The notes under the pieces were generated by a model. It did not search any database and was not told the origin of the DNA. It saw nothing but the letters and a program-made list of their open reading frames with translations. Below are positions 59,788-64,000 of a stretch of 64,000 nucleotides of DNA, piece by piece. The stretch's first letter is position 1, and each line of letters opens with the position of its first letter. The stretch is from Lachnospiraceae bacterium (GTDB taxonomy: Bacteria > Bacillota > Clostridia > Lachnospirales > Lachnospiraceae). Made by a program: the position numbers and the translations under genes. The DNA is taken from NCBI GenBank assembly GCA_022845955.1, contig AP025576.1:5394001-5458000 (forward strand), read 5' to 3'.

Positions 59788-62268
59788 TTGCCTGTTATAT
59801 GGAAATACATTCTCACCAACGTAAAGGAACGAAAAATGCGTACCGTGGTCATGCTGCTTTCTATCCTGCTGTCCTCCATGCTGCTTTTTGTGTCTTTTTC
59901 CATCGGTGCATCCTATGAAAGCGCCCAGCGGAAAATGGCCCGGGGAATGGCCGGCAGCGCCGTTCTGTCCGTTGCCTCATCCGATCCTGCCGGCTTTACC
60001 GCGCCTGACGCCATCCCCGATCTCCCTTCTGTCCGGGCAGACGTGGAAATCCTGGAGGCCGCGGCCCTCTATCAGGAAAATGGCTATTTCGAAACCATTG
60101 ATCTGGTAGCCGCACCTCTGGAGCAGCTGAACGAAATCAATCCGCCCCGCCTGGTAAGCGGTGAAGAGCTTTCCGGTTTTACCGGAAACCGTATCCTGCT
60201 GCCTGAGCGTTTTACTTCCAAATATGGGATTGCAAAAGGAGATATCATCACTGTGCAGCTGAAAGGAGAAGCCGTGAGCTTGGAAGTGGCGGATATCGCT
60301 GCCTACGATACCGTTTTTCTGCGTCACACAAGAGGAGCCACCGCCCTTCTTCCTATGGACACCCTGGCCGGGCTGCTTGGTGCGGGAGACGGCTGCAGCC
60401 GGATCCTGGTGGAACCTTCGGATGGGGTGCCTGCACAAGCCCTGAAGCAGGAACTGGAGGCAGCCCTTCCTGACGGCTTGTATCAGGTAACCGAGGTGGT
60501 GGATGAAACCAGCGTCGCCGCACAAGCGAGGCAGAAATCCATGCCCTTTTTCCTGATCAGCTTCTTCTCTCTCACCATGAGTATCTTCCTCATTTTCAGC
60601 AGCTATAAGGTTATTACCCTGGACCGCCTGCCCGTTATCGGCACCTTTCGCAGCATCGGCGCCACCCGGAAAGCGGTCTCCGGTATCCTTTTGCTGGAAA
60701 GCCTCCTGTACGGCTTTACCGGAGGGCTGCTTGGCATACCCTGCGGCATCCTGGTTCTGCGTTTTCTGCTGCAGGGCATGGGCGAAACCCTTTCCCAGGG
60801 CATCGCCATACCGGTGGTGATATCCCCTGCGGGCATCCTCTGTTCCCTGTCCGTAGCCGTTATCATCTCCCTTCTGAGCGCCTGGCTGCCGGTACACAGG
60901 GCGAGCCGCCTGCCGGTAAAAGAAGTGGTGCTTGGAACCGTGGAAGAAAAACAGGTGTCCCGCCCGCTGCTGCTCCTTATAGGTGCCGGCCTGTTTCTTC
61001 TTTCCATCCTGCTGCCCAAAGCAGCCCCCGATAACCTGCTTTATCCGGCGGGTGCCCTATCTCTGCTGGGACTGCTCTGTGCGGCAATCATGCTTGTCCC
61101 GATGCTGACCAATGCGGCTTCCCGGTTACTGGAATTCCTCTATGGTTTCCTTCCCGGAAATGAAGGCCGGCTCGCTGCCAGAAATATGAGGGACAACAAA
61201 AATATCACCCAGAATGTCACGCTGCTGTTCATCAGCATATCCGCCGTCATTGCCATCCAGGTTGTGGGAAACTTTGTAACCACCTATGTAAGCGATGTTT
61301 TCAACGGCGCCGCGTTGGAGGGTTTTGCGGACGGGACCATGGATCAGGGTTTTGTGGATGCGGTGAAAGCCATGGGCGGAGTGGAGGATGTCCTGCCTCT
61401 GTATGTTTTTGACAAGCAGCTGCAGGGAAACGGCCACTCATTTTCCCGCCTGGAAGCCGCTCCGGATTTGGAATTATACAACGCCATGTTCGCCATTCAT
61501 TATACCGATCCGGATAAAAAAGAACAGGCGGTTGACGCCTTCGGTTCCGGCCGTGCCATCCTTCTGAGCAAGGACTGTATGGAGCGCACCGGCTTCTGTG
61601 CGGGGGACACCATAACCCTGTCCGACGGAAACGTACAGAAAGACTATACCGTGGCGGGAAGCTTTCAATCCAGGGCAACCGATGTGGAAGCCGTCATTCC
61701 CTCCGCCTGTGCCGCCACCGATTTCACCCCTTCGGCTTATGGCTTCCTCGCCTATACCGCTGCCGATCCTGAAGCCGTCATGGTACAGATACGCAGCCTT
61801 TTCGCCGACACTCCCAACTGGAGCCGGACGGTGGAAGAATTCAATACGGACGCGCTTTCCACCGTCGGCGCTTTCCTGCAGCCCATGCACAGCATGACCT
61901 ATTTTATTCTGCTTCTGGCTGCCGTAGGCGTGATCAACAACCTGCTGATCAACTATATGCAGAAACGGCGTGTCATCGCCATGTATAAATCCGTAGGTTT
62001 AAGCTGCCGCCAAAACCTGATTATGACCTTGCTGGAAGGGTTCTCCTCGGGTCTGCTGGGCGCCCTGCTCGCTATGGTTATCTCCTGGCAGGAAATACAG
62101 ACAATCTTTCTCGCAGCCGGTCCGAAAATATCCATGTCCCCCCGTCTGGAAGCCTCCGACTTTCTGGCAGCCGGACTGATGGGAATCCTGGTAACACTGA
62201 TCGGCTCCGCTGTCCCTGTCTGGAAAAGCCGCCGTATGCACCTGATTGAAGAAATAAAATTTGAATAA
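59788..62268 (+). CDS. FtsX/MacB-type ABC transporter permease
   Basis: An 826-residue permease starting at TTG with AAGGAGG seven bases upstream. It has the duplicated design helix-ectodomain-three helices twice: KMRTVVMLLSILLSSMLLFV at the start, FRSIGATRKAVSGILLLESL in the first block and YMQKRRVIAMYKSVGLSCRQ in the second. It exports or detaches peptides or lipids at the membrane together with the ATPase encoded next. It is expected to be induced through the two-component system upstream. Confidence 0.92.
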   Translation: MPVIWKYILTNVKERKMRTVVMLLSILLSSMLLFVSFSIGASYESAQRKMARGMAGSAVLSVASSDPAGFTAPDAIPDLPSVRADVEILEAAALYQENGYFETIDLVAAPLEQLNEINPPRLVSGEELSGFTGNRILLPERFTSKYGIAKGDIITVQLKGEAVSLEVADIAAYDTVFLRHTRGATALLPMDTLAGLLGAGDGCSRILVEPSDGVPAQALKQELEAALPDGLYQVTEVVDETSVAAQARQKSMPFFLISFFSLTMSIFLIFSSYKVITLDRLPVIGTFRSIGATRKAVSGILLLESLLYGFTGGLLGIPCGILVLRFLLQGMGETLSQGIAIPVVISPAGILCSLSVAVIISLLSAWLPVHRASRLPVKEVVLGTVEEKQVSRPLLLLIGAGLFLLSILLPKAAPDNLLYPAGALSLLGLLCAAIMLVPMLTNAASRLLEFLYGFLPGNEGRLAARNMRDNKNITQNVTLLFISISAVIAIQVVGNFVTTYVSDVFNGAALEGFADGTMDQGFVDAVKAMGGVEDVLPLYVFDKQLQGNGHSFSRLEAAPDLELYNAMFAIHYTDPDKKEQAVDAFGSGRAILLSKDCMERTGFCAGDTITLSDGNVQKDYTVAGSFQSRATDVEAVIPSACAATDFTPSAYGFLAYTAADPEAVMVQIRSLFADTPNWSRTVEEFNTDALSTVGAFLQPMHSMTYFILLLAAVGVINNLLINYMQKRRVIAMYKSVGLSCRQNLIMTLLEGFSSGLLGALLAMVISWQEIQTIFLAAGPKISMSPRLEASDFLAAGLMGILVTLIGSAVPVWKSRRMHLIEEIKFE

Positions 62269-62287
62269 GAAAGCGAAGGCAGATACT

Positions 62288-62971
62288 ATGAAAGCAGAAA
62301 AAAATATTGCCGTGGAAGGCAGACATCTTGTCAAAGATTTTAATCCGGGCGGCACCCCCACAAAGGTGCTCAAAGACGTTTCCCTTAAGGTGGCGCAGGG
62401 GGAATTCGCAGCCATCATGGGGCCTTCCGGCTCCGGAAAAAGCACGCTCCTCTATATCCTGGGCGGCCTGGACTCCCCCACGTCCGGATCCGTCCTTCTC
62501 AACGGAACCGATATTTCCCGGTTTGACGATGCAAAAATGAGCCGGATCCGCAGACAGAAAATCGGGTTTGTTTTTCAGTTTTACAACCTCATACCCAACC
62601 TGAGCGTGGAAGAAAACATCCTGCTCCCCCTGCTGCTGGACGGCAGGAAAAAGCAGGAATATAAAAAGGATCTGGAACACATCCTTGAGGTCGTGGGCCT
62701 CTCCCACCGCCGCAGGCATACCCCCCGGGAATTATCCGGCGGCCAGCAGCAGCGGGTGGCCATCGCCAGAGCCTTGATCGGCAGGCCCGAAATCCTTTTT
62801 GCCGACGAGCCTACCGGCAACCTGGATACCGGAACCGGCGCCGAAATCATGGAGCTTCTCCGGGAAATAAACCGGGACAGCGGCCAGACTATCCTCATGG
62901 TCACCCACTCGCCGGAGGCCGCGGAAAGCAGCAGCCGGATCATAACGGTACGGGACGGGGTTATCTGTTGA
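62288..62971 (+). CDS. ABC transporter ATP-binding protein (MacB/LolD type)
   Basis: A 227-residue ATPase. Walker A is GPSGSGKSTLLY, signature LSGGQQQRVAIARAL, Walker B EILFADEPTGNLD, H-loop VTHS. The start is taken at the ATG at 62288 (MKAEKNIAVEGR); the longer frame begins with an internal TTG overlapping the permease stop. It energises the permease of the same operon. Confidence 0.95.
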   Translation: MKAEKNIAVEGRHLVKDFNPGGTPTKVLKDVSLKVAQGEFAAIMGPSGSGKSTLLYILGGLDSPTSGSVLLNGTDISRFDDAKMSRIRRQKIGFVFQFYNLIPNLSVEENILLPLLLDGRKKQEYKKDLEHILEVVGLSHRRRHTPRELSGGQQQRVAIARALIGRPEILFADEPTGNLDTGTGAEIMELLREINRDSGQTILMVTHSPEAAESSSRIITVRDGVIC

Positions 62972-62983
62972 TATATCCTCCAA

Positions 62984-63074
62984 AAGGCCGGACAGCTTAT
63001 AACAAAGAAACGTAACTGTTCAGTACCCTCACAGTTACAAAGAAACAACAATTGCAGGCGGCCTGTCCGGCCTT
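62984..63074. terminator. Nested hairpin between the ABC operon and the convergent esterase
   Basis: AAGGCCGGACAG (62984-62995) pairs exactly with CTGTCCGGCCTT (63063-63074). The 67-base loop contains another exact stem GTAACTGT/ACAGTTAC, itself flanked by the 10-base direct repeat ACAAAGAAAC (63002-63011 and 63037-63046). T-runs are weak, so termination strength is uncertain. Confidence 0.6.
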
Positions 63075-63097
63075 AAGCGTATTTTCCCTTCTATGCC

Positions 63098-63973
63098 TTA
63101 CAGCATTCGATCCAGGAACTCCAGAATCCTCTGTGACATCTCCTCCTGGTAAAATTCCATCCCCATATGCCCGGCCCCCTGTATGCGGTAATAGTCCACA
63201 GGCACCTTATTCTGTGTCAGGACCTCATAAAAGGCATCACTGCCTGAAATATCCACCAGCGTATCCCCGGTTCCGTGGGCCAGGAAAAACGGAACCGTAT
63301 TCTCATTGACATAGTACTGTGCTTCCATTTTTGCCGCCCTTTCGGGTTCCGTCTCCGGATCAAAGCCCAGAAGCTGGACTGTGCGGGAATCGCCTGTGGT
63401 TTCCGGCAGCGGCACTCCGTCCATGGACTGCCGTGCCGGTTTCCGTCTCAGGGCTGCGGGACCATAATAATTTACCACAGCCGATACCCGGCTGGACTGT
63501 TCCTGATATTCTCCCACATCAAAGGCAGAAATACCGTTTGTGACACCCACCATAGCTGCCAGATTACCGCCGGCGGATTCGCCTCCGACAGCGATCCGCT
63601 CCGGATCAATCCTGAATTCACCGGCATGTGCCCTCAAAAAACGGATCGCCTTTTTGGCATCCTCGATTTGCGCCGGAAAATGGGCGCTGTTGGACAGCCG
63701 GTATTCAATACTCGCCGCCGCATATCCCCTTTTTGCAAAATAGGTCAGCCATGGAATATAAGCGGAACGTTCCATTGTTGCAAAACCTCCTCCGCATAGC
63801 CAAACAAACAACGGCCTTTTCTCTCCCTCCTCCGGTCTGAAGGGCAGAAGGAGATCCAGCTTCAGATCCTTATAGTTATAAAAGGGAAACCAGTAAGGCA
63901 CTCTGGCGAACGTAATGCCGGACAGCAAAGTGATCGGCGTGCCGGTCAACGGTACATAAATATTTTTTTTCAT
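63098..63973 (-). CDS. Alpha/beta hydrolase (BD-FAE-like esterase)
   Basis: A 291-residue cytoplasmic esterase. The nucleophile elbow GESAGG gives Ser133, and HGTGDTLVDISGSD and AGHMGMEF supply the expected Asp and His. The oxyanion-hole motif reads LCGGGF, with Cys where most relatives have His. The fold group includes carbohydrate and feruloyl esterases that deacylate plant oligosaccharides, plausible for this glycan-rich region but not proven. AAGGAGG precedes the ATG. Upstream sequence ends at the window edge. Confidence 0.88.
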   Translation of the reverse strand: MKKNIYVPLTGTPITLLSGITFARVPYWFPFYNYKDLKLDLLLPFRPEEGEKRPLFVWLCGGGFATMERSAYIPWLTYFAKRGYAAASIEYRLSNSAHFPAQIEDAKKAIRFLRAHAGEFRIDPERIAVGGESAGGNLAAMVGVTNGISAFDVGEYQEQSSRVSAVVNYYGPAALRRKPARQSMDGVPLPETTGDSRTVQLLGFDPETEPERAAKMEAQYYVNENTVPFFLAHGTGDTLVDISGSDAFYEVLTQNKVPVDYYRIQGAGHMGMEFYQEEMSQRILEFLDRML

Positions 63974-64000
63974 AGGAAAGCCTCCTTCACAGAAAATGAT

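Noticed and set aside
57568-62971. Possible vancomycin-type resistance cluster
   Set aside because: Only regulator, kinase and ABC genes are present; there are no VanH/A/X or related ligase genes.

Overview
The window looks like a chromosomal segment of a gut-type Lachnospiraceae (Clostridia). The signs are moderate G+C, strong AGGAGG-type ribosome binding sites, many carbohydrate-active enzymes each with its own LacI- or ArsR-type regulator, BlaI/M56 and bacitracin-type ABC modules, and gene families such as DUF6171, HAAS/DUF1700 and Rpn nucleases. Nothing here fixes a species, and all family names come from reading translated sequence by eye.

Layout. 1-2.1 kb: a radical-SAM DNA repair pair behind a LexA-type box. 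2.2-5.1 kb: TVP38-like membrane protein plus two GT4 glycosyltransferases. 5.4-10.7 kb: a small membrane protein, a LacI regulator and a sugar ABC importer whose promoter carries three abutting LacI-type operators. 11-14.5 kb: HAD phosphatase, a 28-residue membrane peptide, an esterase, a DUF6512-like protein and a decayed gene. 14.6-15.5 kb: a six-gene tRNA operon (Pro-Gly-Arg-His-Gln-Lys). 15.5-18.8 kb: YfcE-like phosphodiesterase, RdgB, an RNA methyltransferase, an Asn/Gln/Ser-rich micro-protein and a HAAS protein. 19-25.4 kb: LacI, GH31 alpha-xylosidase and GH94 cellobiose phosphorylase, divergent and sharing an operator motif, probably for xyloglucan or cellulose oligosaccharides.

25.5-29 kb is an accessory patch: a 258-bp palindrome, a RelB/DinJ-YoeB toxin-antitoxin pair, a broken DUF1016 gene, a 134-bp palindrome and a type-B carboxylesterase. 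29-33 kb holds a BlaI regulator, an M56 (BlaR1-like) sensor protease and a lipoprotein. The protease ectodomain and the lipoprotein share a domain, once in the protease and twice in the lipoprotein; this is the best candidate for an undescribed system. 33-37 kb: ArsR-type regulator, DUF6171 protein, GH51 and GH43 arabinan/xylan enzymes. 37.4-47 kb: GNAT, ABC efflux pair, VOC protein, an unknown tail-anchored protein and two divergent MATE pumps.

47.2-49.2 kb is an IS1634-like insertion sequence flanked by a perfect 79-bp direct repeat. Then come an Rpn nuclease, tRNA-Arg, a frameshifted M55 peptidase, a GH95 fucosidase-like enzyme and a SNF2 helicase with a SWIM finger. 57.5-63 kb is a two-component system followed by a FtsX/MacB-type ABC transporter with TTAAGGTT boxes between them. 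The window ends in another esterase.

Several families of non-coding, hairpin-forming repeats (about 90, 130 and 40-258 bp) are scattered between genes and are described separately.
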